Assembly: GCA_023231165.1 (NCBI GenBank)
Contig: JALNVY010000152.1
Span: 1 to 6,067 of the forward strand
Direction of reading: 5' to 3'
Source: Syntrophales bacterium
GTDB taxonomy: Bacteria; Desulfobacterota; Syntrophia; Syntrophales; UBA8958
Length of the DNA stretch: 6,067 bases
Positions 5,793 to 6,067 of this stretch are shown here, in pieces. How positions within the stretch are numbered: the first letter of the stretch is position 1; the number at the start of each line of letters is the position of its first letter. The notes beneath the pieces were generated by a model. It was given only the letters and a program-made list of their open reading frames with translations, searched no databases and had not been told where the DNA came from. A program made the position numbers and the translations under genes.

Positions 5793-6067
5793 ATGAATAT
5801 GACTGATACGGAAACCAAACCCAAGAAGGAAAAAATACCCCGCCAGGCGATGCCGGAGCAGGAACCCGGAGACAGGGTCAATAATTTCAACGAAGTGCCT
5901 TGCGGTTATCCACCGGAGACGGCCATATTGGAAGCGCGGCGGTGCATCCAGTGCAAGAAGCCGGGATGCGTGGAAGGCTGCCCGGTCGACGTCCGGATCC
6001 CGGAATTCATCAAGCAGATTGCCGAAGGAGATTTTATCGGGGCTGCCCGGACCCTGAAGGAAACAAA
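5793..6067 (+). CDS. nfnB: NfnB/GltA-like large subunit, 3'-truncated by the window
   Basis: This is the start of the FAD-containing large subunit of NfnAB (SudA, glutamate-synthase small-chain family), where bifurcation takes place in the characterised enzymes. Ninety-one complete codons are visible; the full protein would be about 460-480 residues. After a Lys/Glu-rich N-terminus come RQAMPEQEPGDRVNNFNEV (17-35), typical of NfnB, then GYPPE (38-42), EARRC and the iron-sulfur motif C51-x2-C54-x4-C59-x3-C63-P, followed by IPEFI (69-73). C37 (VPCGY) is an extra cysteine before the motif. ATG 5793 and ATG 5799 are both possible: GAGG at 5785-5788 overlaps the nfnA stop and is 4 or 10 bases away. 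The flavin domains lie beyond the window, so NfnB versus a stand-alone glutamate synthase beta chain is decided by the adjacent nfnA. Confidence 0.9.
   Translation, partial: MNMTDTETKPKKEKIPRQAMPEQEPGDRVNNFNEVPCGYPPETAILEARRCIQCKKPGCVEGCPVDVRIPEFIKQIAEGDFIGAARTLKET

Noticed and set aside
1..6067. CRISPR arrays, insertion sequences, tRNA or rRNA genes, phage genes
   Set aside because: I saw no spaced direct repeats, transposase motifs, terminal inverted repeats or structured RNA genes; the window is almost fully filled by one-direction redox genes of uniform character.

Overview
The window is a tightly packed stretch of plus-strand redox genes. They encode the soluble heterodisulfide-reductase/flavin-oxidoreductase (Flx-Hdr) system, followed by the start of an NADH-dependent ferredoxin:NADP+ oxidoreductase (Nfn). 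Gene content, moderately high GC, an apparent selenoprotein and the absence of any hydrogenase catalytic subunit suggest a strictly anaerobic bacterium. The best guess is the Desulfobacterota/deltaproteobacteria group (sulfate reducers, or syntrophs of the Syntrophus/Smithella kind). This placement rests on protein resemblance only; there is no rRNA or other marker here.

Layout. 1-345: 3' part of mvhD/flxD, the small [2Fe-2S] electron-transfer subunit, read through an in-frame UGA at 124-126 that replaces a conserved cysteine and is probably selenocysteine. 407-1414: flxC, a two-[4Fe-4S] protein with an FrhB/FdhB-like N-terminal part. 1417-2025: hdrC, two [4Fe-4S] clusters. 2055-2906: hdrB, two cysteine-rich CCG domains for noncubane clusters. 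2942-3964: flxB, sulfhydrogenase-beta-like. 3980-4819: flxA, a flavin/NAD(P)/[2Fe-2S] reductase. A perfect 20-base palindrome at 4861-4880 probably terminates this unit. 4950-5786: nfnA. 5793-end: 5' part of nfnB.

How they work together (inference from the families). FlxA would take electrons from NADH. FlxB, FlxC and the MvhD-like FlxD would carry them to HdrA, which is expected just upstream but is outside the window. HdrA would bifurcate (or confurcate) electrons between ferredoxin and, through HdrC, the disulfide-reducing HdrB. In sulfate reducers the HdrB partner is thought to be DsrC; nothing here identifies it. NfnAB links NADH, NADPH and reduced ferredoxin by flavin-based bifurcation. 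The window therefore places two bifurcating systems that share NAD(H) and ferredoxin side by side.

The most notable item is the probable selenocysteine in the MvhD-like subunit, with a hairpin just downstream in a position suitable for a bacterial SECIS. A naive gene caller would split or truncate this gene. Three other starts (hdrC, hdrB, nfnA) are ambiguous; Shine-Dalgarno spacing favours TTG for hdrB and nfnA.
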